DNA of 27,540 nucleotides from Patescibacteria group bacterium UBA5187. Its GTDB lineage: Bacteria > Patescibacteriota > Minisyncoccia > Phycocordibacterales > PALSA-1337. Positions 7,061-14,685 of this stretch are shown one piece after another. How positions within the stretch are numbered: position 1 is the first letter of the stretch; every line of letters starts with the position of its first letter. The notes under the pieces were generated by a model. That model ran no database searches. It was not told the DNA's origin and was given only the letters and a program-made list of their open reading frames with translations. Where the stretch lies: the NCBI GenBank assembly GCA_002413065.1, contig DHWH01000024.1, positions 8,515 to 36,054 on the forward strand, in the 5' to 3' direction. The translations under genes were made by a program, and so were the position numbers.

Positions 7061-8710
7061 ATGGCAAAAAAAATTCTCTACAATGAAGCCGCTCGCAAAG
7101 CTCTCAAGAAAGGTGTTGACACCGTCGCGGACGCAGTGAAGATCACCATCGGACCCCGCGGACGCAATGTAGTTCTCGATAAAGGATACGGTTCGCCGAC
7201 CATTACTAATGACGGCGTTTCCATCGCGCGCGAAATCACATTGAAAGATCAATTCGAAAATATGGGTGCGGAGATCGTCAAAGAAGTTGCTTCAAAGACA
7301 AATGATCTCGCTGGTGACGGTACGACAACTGCCACGATTCTTATTCAAGCCATCGTCGATGAAGGAATGAAGCATACATCCATGGGTGTGAACGCGATGG
7401 GTTTGCGTTTTGGCATTGAAGCCGCATCGAAAGATATCGTTGCTGCATTGAAGCGCAGCGCCAAGCCGATACAGAGCGATGAAGAGATAAAACAAGTGGC
7501 TACTATATCTGCAGAGTCGGCCGAACTCGGTTCGATCATTGCTGACACTATTAAAAAAGTGGGCAAGGATGGCGTAGTCACCGTCGAAGAATCTCAGTCG
7601 ACTAGTTTGGAATCAGAGATCGTCGAAGGAATCGAATTCGATAAGGGATACATTTCCGCATACATGGTCACGAATCCTGAACGCATGGAAGCTGAATTCA
7701 AGGATCCGGCGATCCTCATTACCGACAAGAAAATTTCTTCGATCAAGGAAGTTTTGCCATTGCTCGAACAGTTGGCGCAGACAGGAAAAAAGGATCTCGT
7801 TATCATCGCGGACGATGTCGACGGTGAAGCTTTGACTACTTTCGTGCTCAACAAATTGCGCGGAACATTCAATGTCCTCGCTATAAAAGCTCCGGGATAC
7901 GGCGATGCGAAAAAAGAAATGCTGCAGGATATTGCCGTGACAGTAGGTGCGACCGTGATCACGGAAGATGTTGGATTGAAATTCGAAAATGCCAGCATCA
8001 ATGCATTGGGCAAAGCCCGCAAAGTCATCTCGACCAAAGATTCGACGGTGATAGTTGGCGGCAAGGGCAAAAAGAGCGATATAGAGGAACGCGTGAAGCA
8101 GATCAGAACACAGCGTGACGCGACCGATTCAAAATACGAAAAAGAGAAGCTCGAAAGCCGCATCGCAAAACTGACCGGCGGTGTTGCCGTCATCCGAGTG
8201 GGTGCCGCGACGGAGACGGAAATGAAATATTTGAAATTGAAGATCGAGGATGCAGTGAATGCCACCAAAGCTGCGATCGAAGAAGGTATCGTCGCCGGCG
8301 GAGGCGTCGCATTGGTACGAGCGGCATTCGATGTGCAGAAAACATTTGCCGCCAGCGTTGCAAAAAAGAACGTGACCAAAGAACAGGAGCTCGGTTACGC
8401 GATTGTATTGAAAGCCCTCGAAGCTCCGCTCAAACAGATCGCCATCAATGCAGGAAAAGATGATGGTTCTGTTATTGTGGATAAGATCAAAAATGGCAAA
8501 GGGAATATCGGTTATGATGCGCTCAAAGACGTGATCGTTCCTGATATGATCTCCGCCGGCATCGTTGATCCGGTGAAAGTGACCCGACTTGGCGTAGAAA
8601 ATGCCTGTTCAGCTGCAGCGATCCTTCTTACTACGGAAGCTGCCGTTGCAGATGAACCTGAGGAAAAGAAAGCAGGACATCCTGGCGGAGCACCAGAGAT
8701 GGGATACTAA
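7061..8710 (+). CDS. groEL: Chaperonin GroEL
   Basis: The 60-kDa chaperonin forms double heptameric rings that fold proteins with GroES and ATP. The 549-aa product is full length. It shows TIGPRGRNVVLDKGYGSPTITNDG near the N-terminus, the ATP-site AGDGTTTATIL (~residues 85-95), the apical domain with KDLVIIADDVDGEALTTFVLNKLRG and KAPGYGDAKKEML, and the equatorial EEGIVAGGGVALVRA and AINAGKDDGSVIV. The tail ends AGHPGGAPEMGY, only vaguely like the usual Gly-Gly-Met repeats. No Shine-Dalgarno precedes ATG 7061. Transcription is expected from the groES promoter. No strong terminator follows; the next promoter starts within 20 bases. Confidence 0.98.
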   Translation: MAKKILYNEAARKALKKGVDTVADAVKITIGPRGRNVVLDKGYGSPTITNDGVSIAREITLKDQFENMGAEIVKEVASKTNDLAGDGTTTATILIQAIVDEGMKHTSMGVNAMGLRFGIEAASKDIVAALKRSAKPIQSDEEIKQVATISAESAELGSIIADTIKKVGKDGVVTVEESQSTSLESEIVEGIEFDKGYISAYMVTNPERMEAEFKDPAILITDKKISSIKEVLPLLEQLAQTGKKDLVIIADDVDGEALTTFVLNKLRGTFNVLAIKAPGYGDAKKEMLQDIAVTVGATVITEDVGLKFENASINALGKARKVISTKDSTVIVGGKGKKSDIEERVKQIRTQRDATDSKYEKEKLESRIAKLTGGVAVIRVGAATETEMKYLKLKIEDAVNATKAAIEEGIVAGGGVALVRAAFDVQKTFAASVAKKNVTKEQELGYAIVLKALEAPLKQIAINAGKDDGSVIVDKIKNGKGNIGYDALKDVIVPDMISAGIVDPVKVTRLGVENACSAAAILLTTEAAVADEPEEKKAGHPGGAPEMGY

Positions 8711-8724
8711 TAGGGTAATAAACG

Positions 8725-8733
8725 TGATATAAT
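8725..8733 (+). promoter_or_regulatory. Extended -10 promoter after groEL
   Basis: TGATATAAT (TG-N-TATAAT) at 8725-8733, 15 bases after the groEL stop. The next ATG is at 8808, so this mRNA would carry a leader of ~68 bases. That is unlike the leaderless promoters elsewhere in the window. The leader is T/A-rich and shows no Shine-Dalgarno. Confidence 0.5.
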
Positions 8734-8807
8734 ACATTTTAACCAAGGAATTTCCATTCTTTTTGGCCTTATTTATTTAATTTATCTATTAATACACACG
8801 TACACGT

Positions 8808-9506
8808 ATGAAAAAATCAACAGTTTCAATTGTCGTTATCCTCGTCATTATCATTGTCGGCATCTTCGTATTTGGCCGTTCTTCAACAAATATTCCAGCA
8901 GCTTCGTTGACGAATGCAACCAGCACTTCGGCTACGACTACATATGCGGCTTCGCCTGCAGTTCCGGTATCAGAGACCACTCAGGTGTCCAACAAGACAT
9001 CCTCATATCACAACGATGAGCTTGGTTTCGCAGTCAAATATCCTACAGCGTGGAGCAAAAGTGAAACAGCAAATGGCGTTTCATTCTTGATGCCAATAGA
9101 TCAGGCCCAGGTTTCGACTATCAACACTCTCCAAGCAGACATTAGTGTTGCTTCCGGCAAGTGTGCATTTCCTCCTGTAACAACTATCAAAGATCGCGGC
9201 ACTATCACTGTCGGAGGTTCAACTTTGAACATGATCTCCATGACCAATACGGTTCAGGGCAGAGTGTACTTTAACCGCATGTACTCGCTCCAGAAAGGCG
9301 ACATATGTTACTTCTTCACATTTGCTTCGATCTCCGTTTCTCCAGAAAGCAAAAAGTTGACCGGTTCAAATGCAACTCAGGCTACGAACAACAACAAGGC
9401 AATCACCAACACTGCTGATGCCGACTTCACAACAATGGTCAAGTCATTCACTTTTGTTCAGGGTCCTGCGGGCGTAGATGAGACAAAGGCCGCTCCAGTT
9501 AAATAG
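8808..9506 (+). CDS. Membrane-anchored extracytoplasmic protein, PsbP-like domain (function unknown)
   Basis: I do not recognise a specific function. Residues 1-24 (MKKSTVSIVVILVIIIVGIFVFG) form a single N-terminal helix. They are followed by a Ser/Thr/Ala-rich linker to about residue 62, typical of cell-surface proteins. The globular part begins with SSYHNDELGFAVKYPTAWSKSE, which resembles the start of the PsbP-related fold found in many small exported bacterial proteins. Two Cys in the globular part (SGKCAFPP and KGDICYFF) could form a disulfide outside the cell. The C-terminus is again low complexity. It stands alone between groEL and lemA, with its own promoter and a structured inverted repeat downstream. 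Confidence 0.75.
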   Translation: MKKSTVSIVVILVIIIVGIFVFGRSSTNIPAASLTNATSTSATTTYAASPAVPVSETTQVSNKTSSYHNDELGFAVKYPTAWSKSETANGVSFLMPIDQAQVSTINTLQADISVASGKCAFPPVTTIKDRGTITVGGSTLNMISMTNTVQGRVYFNRMYSLQKGDICYFFTFASISVSPESKKLTGSNATQATNNNKAITNTADADFTTMVKSFTFVQGPAGVDETKAAPVK

Positions 9507-9511
9507 TAATT

Positions 9512-9578
9512 AAATCCGAAAATCGAAGTCCTAAATAGGAGTGGCCGGTAGGCGTACTCACTTTAGGATTTCGGATTT
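9512..9578. repeat. Nested intergenic inverted repeat (REP-like or terminator)
   Basis: AAATCCGAAA (9512-9521) pairs with TTTCGGATTT (9569-9578), and TCCTAAA (9529-9535) pairs with TTTAGGA (9562-9568). The right arm is continuous, while the left has a 7-base bulge. Inside, GAGT...ACTC and GCC-GGTA-GGC add a further small hairpin. It starts 6 bases after the upstream stop and ends 50 bases before lemA. It may terminate the upstream gene; the layered structure also fits a dispersed palindromic repeat. Confidence 0.6.
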
Positions 9579-9628
9579 TGCACTTAATAGCGCGTGCGCA
9601 ATACAAGCAATCTAATTTTTTGAAAAAT

Positions 9629-10183
9629 ATGAAAAGAACAACAATTGGAATTATCATCGTCGCGGTCCTCATCGTTTTATACGGTTTTGCTACATACAAT
9701 AGTTTGGTAACGCTTAATGTGAATGCTGATACGCAATGGAAACAAGTGGAAACACAATATCAGCGCCGTTTCGATCTCATTCCTAACCTCGTTGAATCTG
9801 TGAAGGGAGTCATGAAGCAGGAACAAACCGTCTTTACAGCTCTTGCGGAGGCTCGCACGCATTATGCAGGTGCGGCTACTCCTGATGCAAAAGCTCGTGC
9901 CGCAGGCGAAGTAGAAAGCGCACTCGGCAGACTTTTGGTTATTACAGAAAATTATCCTCAGCTCAAATCTTCGGATACTGTGCAGACTCTCATGTCTCAA
10001 ATTGAAGGTACAGAGAACCGCATCAGTGTCGAACGAAGCAGATTCAATCAGACCGTTCAAGCATACAATCTCAAAGTTATGCGTATTCCAAGTTCAATCA
10101 TCGCTTCTATCTTCGGCTTCAAAACAAGGGCATATTTCGAAGCTGCAAAAGGTGCTGAGAATGCTCCGCAAGTTAAGTTCTAA
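9629..10183 (+). CDS. lemA: LemA family protein
   Basis: LemA proteins are membrane-anchored alpha-helical proteins of uncertain function, often next to TPM-domain genes. The 184-aa product has an N-terminal helix (TIGIIIVAVLIVLYGFATYNSLV). The family signature follows: NVNADTQWKQVETQYQRRFDLIPNLVESVKG, then LAEARTHYAGA, ENYPQLKSSDTVQTLMSQIEGTENRISVERSRFNQTVQAYN and a conserved C-terminal FGFKTRAYFEAAKGAENAPQVKF. An in-frame TTG at 9578 lies inside the upstream inverted repeat, so ATG 9629 is used. Its TAA overlaps the ATG of the next gene by one base (TAATG), indicating translational coupling. Confidence 0.95.
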   Translation: MKRTTIGIIIVAVLIVLYGFATYNSLVTLNVNADTQWKQVETQYQRRFDLIPNLVESVKGVMKQEQTVFTALAEARTHYAGAATPDAKARAAGEVESALGRLLVITENYPQLKSSDTVQTLMSQIEGTENRISVERSRFNQTVQAYNLKVMRIPSSIIASIFGFKTRAYFEAAKGAENAPQVKF

Positions 10184-11052
10184 TGAAATTCAAACTCGCT
10201 ACACTTCTTAGTTTCGCTGTTCTCGCAACGTCACTTAGTGTTTCTGCCTACACAAGCCCCGGAAAGCCTCAGGGATTTGTGAATGATTTTGCGCATGTCC
10301 TCTCGCCGCAAAGCAAAACCCAGATCGAACAACGTTTGTCTGCTCTGCGCGCAACAACGACGATCGAGGTCGCCGTGGTCACAGTTTCTTCTTTAGGGGA
10401 TGAAACAATAGAAAGTTATGCCGTTGCCCTTTTTAAGGAATGGGGAATCGGCCAAAAGGGAAAAGACAACGGTGTATTGTTCTTGGTTGCGCCTATAGAA
10501 CGCAAAGTCCGTATCGAAGTTGGATATGGTTTGGAAGGGGTGCTTACGGATGCGCAGTCGTACGGCATCATTCAAAAGATAGTTCTTCCGGCTTTTAGAA
10601 ATAATGATTTCGACAAAGGCATCGTCGACGGCACGGATGCAATAGTGTCTGTTGTTAAAAGCGAAGCGGATTATTCCAGTCCGGTACGAGGCGCTTCAAC
10701 TGCCTCGACTAATTCCGTGAACGGCAATATTGTGTGGGTTGTGTTTTTCCTCGCAGCCTTTCTTTTTAGAATCATGGGTTCGTCAAAATCATGGTGGCTC
10801 GGCGGAGTCTTGGGCGGGCTTGTGGGCATCGGCATCGGAATATTTTTTGGTTTCTTGTTTGCAGGAATTATTGCGACCGTTCTCCTTGTTCCATTTGGAT
10901 TGTTGATTGACTACATAGTTTCGAAAGGAAGCGGCGGCCGCGGGGGTCCCGGATTTTGGGGCGGCTTCGGGGAAGGATCTTCTGGAAGCGGGGGATTCGG
11001 CGGTTTTGGCGGCGGCAGTTCCGGAGGTGGAGGCTCGAGTGGATCGTGGTAG
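10183..11052 (+). CDS. TPM-domain (YgcG/Psb32-like) membrane protein
   Basis: Exported membrane protein with a TPM (thylakoid/YgcG) domain, suggested in other bacteria to have phosphatase- or assembly-related roles. A signal peptide covers residues 1-22 (cleavage near SVSA). The TPM domain spans ~25-160: GFVNDFAHVLSPQSKTQIEQRL, TTTIEVAVVTVSSLGDETIESYAVALFKEWGIGQKGKDNGVLFLVAPIERKVRIEVGYGLEGVLTD. Transmembrane segments follow (~183-200 and a long Gly-rich hydrophobic stretch ~210-245). The tail is almost purely Gly/Ser/Phe (GGFGGFGGGSSGGGGSSGSW), as is usual for YgcG proteins. It is translationally coupled to lemA, a conserved pairing. Confidence 0.93.
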   Translation: MKFKLATLLSFAVLATSLSVSAYTSPGKPQGFVNDFAHVLSPQSKTQIEQRLSALRATTTIEVAVVTVSSLGDETIESYAVALFKEWGIGQKGKDNGVLFLVAPIERKVRIEVGYGLEGVLTDAQSYGIIQKIVLPAFRNNDFDKGIVDGTDAIVSVVKSEADYSSPVRGASTASTNSVNGNIVWVVFFLAAFLFRIMGSSKSWWLGGVLGGLVGIGIGIFFGFLFAGIIATVLLVPFGLLIDYIVSKGSGGRGGPGFWGGFGEGSSGSGGFGGFGGGSSGGGGSSGSW

Positions 11053-11103
11053 TATGATAAGCTCATTTCGAGTAATGATGTGTGCAGTTTAGTTTTATGA
11101 AAA

Positions 11104-11188
11104 GGAGGGTTCGCATAGCGGTCTAGTGCGCACGCTTGGAAAGCGTGTGTGGGGCAACTCACCAAGGGTTCGAATCCCTTACCCTCCG
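11104..11188 (+). tRNA. tRNA-Ser (anticodon GGA)
   Basis: Acceptor stem GGAGGGT (11104-11110) pairs with ACCCTCC (11181-11187), discriminator G. The anticodon stem CACGC/GCGTG encloses TTGGAAA, with GGA at 11138-11140, reading UCC/UCU. A long variable arm GTGGG-GCAA-CTCAC is diagnostic for the Ser class, and the T arm has GGTTCGAATCC. CCA is not encoded: GCAAAAC follows. The next gene begins 13 bases downstream, so both probably share a transcript. Confidence 0.96.
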
Positions 11189-11201
11189 CAAAACAAGTAC
11201 C

Positions 11202-11957
11202 ATGATCACCGTATCGACCTACAATATCCTTCATGGATATCACAAAGAACAAATAATAAAGAATATCGCCTTATTCATCGAAAAAGGATCGGACATCATT
11301 TGCCTCCAAGAAGTCGACCGGCCTTTTGAAGAATATTTGAATGCATTTATAAAAACGACAATGCCGAAGTGGTCGGTCGAGTACACTCACCTCGGATGGG
11401 GCTGCGATCTGGCCATTATGTGGAATTCAGCGGAGATCACGCTTCACAGCTCCGCGACAATCAGGCTTCCCATTGCGCCGGAGTCGCCGTATGATCGCGG
11501 GGCACTCTCTGCCGAATTTTCAAGGAAAGGAAGCAATATTCGCGTTACCAGCGCGCATCTTTCCTGGGAGGGCGGTCTCAGTCGCCGGTTTGAACAGTTA
11601 AGGTGTTTGAGAGATACGTTTCAGGCGAAACCATGCGATCATGAAATACTCTGCGGTGATTTCAATACATCGGCCCCTTCGCTGTTTCGAAAATATCAGA
11701 AGCGCAAAGTGCAGGATGCGCTGGGGACGGATTGGAAGAATGTATTGCCGGATCTGGTGTGGACATGCGATGTTTCCGACAGTTATCCCGCAGATACTTT
11801 CCATAAGGTTTCTACCACGCTGAAATTATTGGGTTTCAAGCTTCGCATGTGCCTGGACTATATGCTGGTGAGGAATTTGAAAATCGTTTCCGGGGAAATG
11901 CTCGATATACCCGGTTCGGATCACCGGCCCCTTATCTGCAGACTGGATATGGAGTAA
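11202..11957 (+). CDS. Endonuclease/exonuclease/phosphatase (EEP) family protein
   Basis: Metal-dependent phosphoesterase of the DNase I/EEP superfamily; the substrate (DNA, phospholipid or phosphoinositide-like) cannot be told. The 251-aa product starts directly with the fold (MITVSTYNILHG) and has no signal peptide. Motifs in order: TYNILHG (Asn), IICLQEVD (metal-binding Glu), the central SAHLSWEGG, LCGDFNTS (Asp/Asn) and the terminal GSDHRPLICRL (Asp/His catalytic pair). The longer frame opening at 11136 runs through the tRNA-Ser gene, so ATG 11202 is the start. The stop is separated by one base from the next ATG, so the two are very likely in one operon. Confidence 0.88.
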   Translation: MITVSTYNILHGYHKEQIIKNIALFIEKGSDIICLQEVDRPFEEYLNAFIKTTMPKWSVEYTHLGWGCDLAIMWNSAEITLHSSATIRLPIAPESPYDRGALSAEFSRKGSNIRVTSAHLSWEGGLSRRFEQLRCLRDTFQAKPCDHEILCGDFNTSAPSLFRKYQKRKVQDALGTDWKNVLPDLVWTCDVSDSYPADTFHKVSTTLKLLGFKLRMCLDYMLVRNLKIVSGEMLDIPGSDHRPLICRLDME

Positions 11958-11958
11958 A

Positions 11959-12747
11959 ATGAAGTACATGAAATCCCCAAAGACAGATATCGCAGTACTC
12001 ATTTGTATCCCGATCCTCGCCACGCTCGTCACATTTATTTTCAGAACGAATCTTTTTATTTCCATCATTTTGTTTTTCGCCATTCCGTCAGCGTATCTCG
12101 CGTCCAGAAATCCGGGCATCTTCAAAAAGAGTTTTACGTTCGCTTTTTTGCTGTCGATACCGCTTTCGCTATGCATCGATGCGCTGGCCGCAGTCAATGG
12201 ATCATGGGTAGTTCCGACAAGTGTTTTTCCATTCAAATTTTTCGGAGTCGCTACCGTCGAAGTATATCTGTACGGCCTGTTGTGGGTTCTGTACGCAGTT
12301 TTATTTTATGAGCATTTTTTCGATAAGGGCCGAAAAGGAGACAGAATTTCTCCGCATATAAAATCCCTGCGCTATCTTTCTGCTGCACTTGTGCTCTATG
12401 TGTGCATGGCATTTGTAATAGATAGGGATTTGCTTTATATTCCATTTTTCTATCTCGTATCTGGAATATGCCTGGTCATCATACCGCTCGCTCTGTTTCT
12501 CTATCGTTATCCGGTCTTCATACGCCGGTATATCATTCTGGGAATTTACTTTTTCTTCGTTCTATTCCTCTTTGAAATAGCTGCGATTTACGCCGGCCAA
12601 TGGATATTTCCGGGTCCCGATTTTATCGGGTTCATCAATCTATTCGGCTTTCAATTTCCTGCCGAAGAGCTGATTATCTGGATGGTTGCCGCCACAGCCG
12701 CGCTTCTTTCTTATTATGAATTTTTTGCAGATGACAGATTGGCGTGA
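11959..12747 (+). CDS. Lycopene-cyclase-domain (CrtYcd/CarR-like) integral membrane protein
   Basis: A 262-aa protein with about seven hydrophobic helices arranged as an internal duplication. Each half ends in the pattern of the heterodimeric-type lycopene cyclase domain: NGSWVVP...FKFFGVATVEVYLYG in the first (~residues 80-105) and AGQWIFPGPDFIGFINLFGFQFPAEELIIWM in the second (~213-243). The PxEE motif is intact in the second repeat (PAEEL) but degenerate in the first (TVEV). Lycopene cyclases form the beta-ionone rings of carotenoids. No other carotenoid gene is in the window, and the domain also occurs in proteins of unknown role, so cyclase activity is unproven. ATG 11968 is an alternative start. 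It follows the EEP gene after one base. Confidence 0.65.
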   Translation: MKYMKSPKTDIAVLICIPILATLVTFIFRTNLFISIILFFAIPSAYLASRNPGIFKKSFTFAFLLSIPLSLCIDALAAVNGSWVVPTSVFPFKFFGVATVEVYLYGLLWVLYAVLFYEHFFDKGRKGDRISPHIKSLRYLSAALVLYVCMAFVIDRDLLYIPFFYLVSGICLVIIPLALFLYRYPVFIRRYIILGIYFFFVLFLFEIAAIYAGQWIFPGPDFIGFINLFGFQFPAEELIIWMVAATAALLSYYEFFADDRLA

Positions 12748-12789
12748 TTTTCGCTTCCATCGTCTAGACATGCCCGATAAACTACCTTT

Positions 12790-13437
12790 ATGGAAATTAA
12801 AGATAAGAAACAAAAAATAATCGAGTACATACGAGAAACATACAAGCCTATCGGCATTGTGCTTTGCGGTTCACGAGTCTCGGGGCAATTTTCTCCGACA
12901 AGCGACTGGGATCTGTATATATTCACCAATACGGAATTTCAATGGGGAATCGATACATTTGAAGGCGAGGTTCTGGATATCACAATCGAAAAATATCCTA
13001 TTGCCGGAGATTTTACTTTCGAGACGCGATATCATCCTGAACAATTTATGGAAATTGCATTTGATGCAACTGAGGGCTGGCTCAAGGATGCTGCACGAAG
13101 GACAACTGAGAAATATCAGAACGGCCCGGAGAATGTAGCCGAGAATGAATATCAGAGATTGAAGAAAGTTATGGCCCGTTATATACAAAAAGTTGAAAGC
13201 AGGAAAAACGTGCAAGGTCTGTCCTTTTATTACTTGAGCATATTTTACGAAATTGCCCTGAGATTATGGTTCCAGCTCCAGAATAAGTGGCCTATTTCTC
13301 CGCATGAAGCATTGCCTCACATTGAGAAAAATGATCCGCATTTTGCCGCGTTATTGCGTGACTTGTCTGAATCGCGGGATATTGAGGTTCAATTGAATGC
13401 CGCCAGAACAATGCACGGGCTGTTGTTTAAAAGGTAG
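12790..13437 (+). CDS. Orphan nucleotidyltransferase-domain protein
   Basis: The 215-aa product opens with a minimal polymerase-beta-type nucleotidyltransferase domain. Gly27-Ser28 and Asp39/Asp41 lie in CGSRVSGQFSPTSDWDLYIF, the classical GS-x10-DxD motif, and Asp63 in EVLDITIE can serve as the third metal ligand. The remaining ~110 residues are mostly helical (YQRLKKVMARYIQKVESRKN..FYYLSIFYEIALRLWFQLQNKWPIS), like the helical partner part of kanamycin-type nucleotidyltransferases or fused MNT-HEPN proteins; HEPN is not proven. The target is unknown: aminoglycoside, tRNA, protein or antitoxin-type AMPylation are all possible. TAAACT at 12778-12783, 6 bases before the ATG, suggests a leaderless transcript. 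Confidence 0.72.
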   Translation: MEIKDKKQKIIEYIRETYKPIGIVLCGSRVSGQFSPTSDWDLYIFTNTEFQWGIDTFEGEVLDITIEKYPIAGDFTFETRYHPEQFMEIAFDATEGWLKDAARRTTEKYQNGPENVAENEYQRLKKVMARYIQKVESRKNVQGLSFYYLSIFYEIALRLWFQLQNKWPISPHEALPHIEKNDPHFAALLRDLSESRDIEVQLNAARTMHGLLFKR

Positions 13438-13482
13438 TAAGATTTGAGAAAAGAGCTTACGATTCAAAATACATAGATCTAA

Positions 13483-13899
13483 TTACTTCCACGCGCCGAT
13501 AATTCCTCCGGCGATCACGAGAGTGACCAGATACTGGATGGCTTCTATGAGAATGAGCTTGAACGGCTGATTTTTCCAGAGAAAACTTGAGATGGAGATG
13601 GGCAATACGAATCCCAGCCACACAAAGAATCCAAGGAAGGCGCCGTCAGTCGCAGTTGATCCGTTGCTTGAAGCGATGATGAATGCGAGAACCGCAAACA
13701 TCACGAGACTCATCACGAATTGCGCAATATACCTTTTCCACATGCCGCCGCGAGTTTTCATGTCGGCGACGTCCTTTTCAGTGATCTTGAGGAGAGACAT
13801 CCATTCTTTGCCGAATAGGACAGGCGAGTACCACAGGGCGCCGATAGCGAATGCGACAACGGAAGATATCAAAATAGGCCAGAAGTTAATGGTGTTCAT
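13483..13899 (-). CDS. DUF1761 family membrane protein
   Basis: A 138-aa integral membrane protein of unknown function. Four hydrophobic segments are visible (PILISSVVAFAIGALWY, QFVMSLVMFAVLAFII, GAFLGFFVWLGFVLPISISSFLW, LILIEAIQYLVTLVIAGGIIG). The N-terminal NFWPILISSVVAFAIGALWYSPVLFGKEWMSLL is the DUF1761 signature. It is divergent from the DUF192 gene with only ~28 bases between the two outermost possible starts, so their promoters overlap. TAAGAT on the minus strand (13914-13909) could give an almost leaderless transcript. Confidence 0.85.
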   Translation of the reverse strand: MNTINFWPILISSVVAFAIGALWYSPVLFGKEWMSLLKITEKDVADMKTRGGMWKRYIAQFVMSLVMFAVLAFIIASSNGSTATDGAFLGFFVWLGFVLPISISSFLWKNQPFKLILIEAIQYLVTLVIAGGIIGAWK

Positions 13900-13969
13900 G
13901 TGAATGATATCTTAGTAGTATGATAAAATGGTATCACAGCGGATACAAAAGAGTAAGTGTGCCATAACC

Positions 13970-14458
13970 ATGACCCCCCGAAAAAAAATTTCTCCGTTTA
14001 TTATTGTCTGCATAGGCATCGTGGCACTCATCATACTTGGGCGCCATGCGATATCGATTCACGCGGTGCCTTCGTTTGACGAATTTGTACAAAGTACCGA
14101 CAATGCCGCAAGTTCTATCAAAGCGCCTCTCGGTAACATTTCCGTTGAAGTAGCCAGTACATCCGTCGATCGGGAAAAGGGTCTTGGAGGCCAGACTTCG
14201 CTTGAGGCAGGAAAAGGCATGCTATTTATTTTTCCGTCTCCGGATACATATGGTTTTTGGATGAAGGATACGTATATTCCGCTTGATATGATCTGGATTG
14301 ATGCAAATAAGAAAGTTGCAGGGATTGCCTCGGATATTCTGCCGGATACGTATCCAAAGGTATTTTCTCCGCCAGTGCCGATACTGTATGTTTTGGAAGT
14401 AAATGCCGGTGCCGCCAAGAACTTTGGCATCGCTACAGGGACGCAATTGGTGTTTTAA
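13970..14458 (+). CDS. DUF192 (UPF0127) family extracytoplasmic protein
   Basis: A 162-aa protein with an N-terminal membrane helix (SPFIIVCIGIVALIILG) and a DUF192 domain: ISVEVASTSVDREKGLGGQ, the hallmark GMLFIFPSPDTYGFWMKDTYIPLDMIWID, then YVLEVNAGAAKNFGIATG. Function is unknown; the family is usually secreted or periplasmic. The frame opens at ATG 13928. The TATGAT -10-like box at 13919-13924 ends only 3 bases before that ATG, so transcription would begin after it. The ATG at 13970 (MTPRKKISPF) is therefore preferred, giving a leader of ~40 bases. If another promoter is used, 13928 would add 14 residues. Confidence 0.85.
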   Translation: MTPRKKISPFIIVCIGIVALIILGRHAISIHAVPSFDEFVQSTDNAASSIKAPLGNISVEVASTSVDREKGLGGQTSLEAGKGMLFIFPSPDTYGFWMKDTYIPLDMIWIDANKKVAGIASDILPDTYPKVFSPPVPILYVLEVNAGAAKNFGIATGTQLVF

Positions 14459-14490
14459 TCTCTGATTATTTCCACCGAATAGGTGATTTT

Positions 14491-14521
14491 AAAAATTCAA
14501 GATTTCGAATTCCGAATTTTT
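14491..14521. terminator. AT-rich hairpin after the DUF192 gene
   Basis: AAAAATTC (14491-14498) pairs with GAATTTTT (14514-14521), with a TTCGAA-containing middle. It lies 33 bases after the stop. The stem is weak but ends in a T-run; it is the only terminator candidate between the DUF192 gene and the reductase promoter. Confidence 0.4.
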
Positions 14522-14561
14522 ATGTTCTGGTGCACTATCCACACTTTTCCGTATTCGCATG

Positions 14562-14578
14562 GCATGTATAATACATGC
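14562..14578 (+). promoter_or_regulatory. Palindrome containing the -10 box of the ribonucleotide reductase gene
   Basis: GCATGTAT-A-ATACATGC is an exact inverted repeat with a one-base centre. The TATAAT box (14567-14572) lies inside it, predicting a start near 14579 and a leader of ~107 bases. A symmetric site over the -10 region is a natural repressor target. It does not match the NrdR box well. The -35 region (CTTTTC at the right spacing) is poor, so activation or control is likely (inference). Confidence 0.6.
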
Positions 14579-14644
14579 ATACAAAGCACCTGTGTCCGTT
14601 GTGTTGAATCGCGTTGAGTTGCCATTATTAAAAATAGTCAGACG

Positions 14645-14675
14645 TAACAGTGCGCAGTCCGCCTGCACACTGTTA
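14645..14675 (+). promoter_or_regulatory. Stable hairpin in the 5' leader of the reductase mRNA
   Basis: TAACAGTG (14645-14652) pairs with CACTGTTA (14668-14675), and inside it GCAG (14654-14657) pairs with CTGC (14663-14666). A single C-A mismatch separates the two helices and the loop is TCCGC. The stem ends 10 bases before ATG 14686, so it would sit on the ribosome-binding region. No cobalamin-riboswitch core was found in the leader. Confidence 0.6.
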
Positions 14676-14685
14676 TGCCCACAAT

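Noticed and set aside
7594..8379. 261-codon open frame on the minus strand inside groEL
   Set aside because: It lies wholly opposite the groEL coding sequence, is Ser/Thr/Ala-rich as expected for an antisense frame, and has no domain pattern.
11136..11201. N-terminal extension of the EEP protein
   Set aside because: These codons lie inside the tRNA-Ser gene and do not resemble the family; ATG 11202 begins the fold.
12790..13437. MNT-HEPN toxin-antitoxin pair
   Set aside because: The nucleotidyltransferase motif is clear, but no HEPN RxxxxH motif or separate partner gene is seen beside it; the next gene is a divergently placed membrane protein.
14575..14607. Possible leader peptide MHTKHLCPLC before nrdJ
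   Set aside because: Its ATG begins 2 bases after the -10 box, upstream of the predicted start site at ~14579, so it would not be in the mRNA.
14585..14685. Cobalamin riboswitch upstream of the B12-dependent reductase
   Set aside because: The conserved GCCACTG core and a convincing B12 box are missing; AGTCAGACG...CCTGC is only a superficial match.
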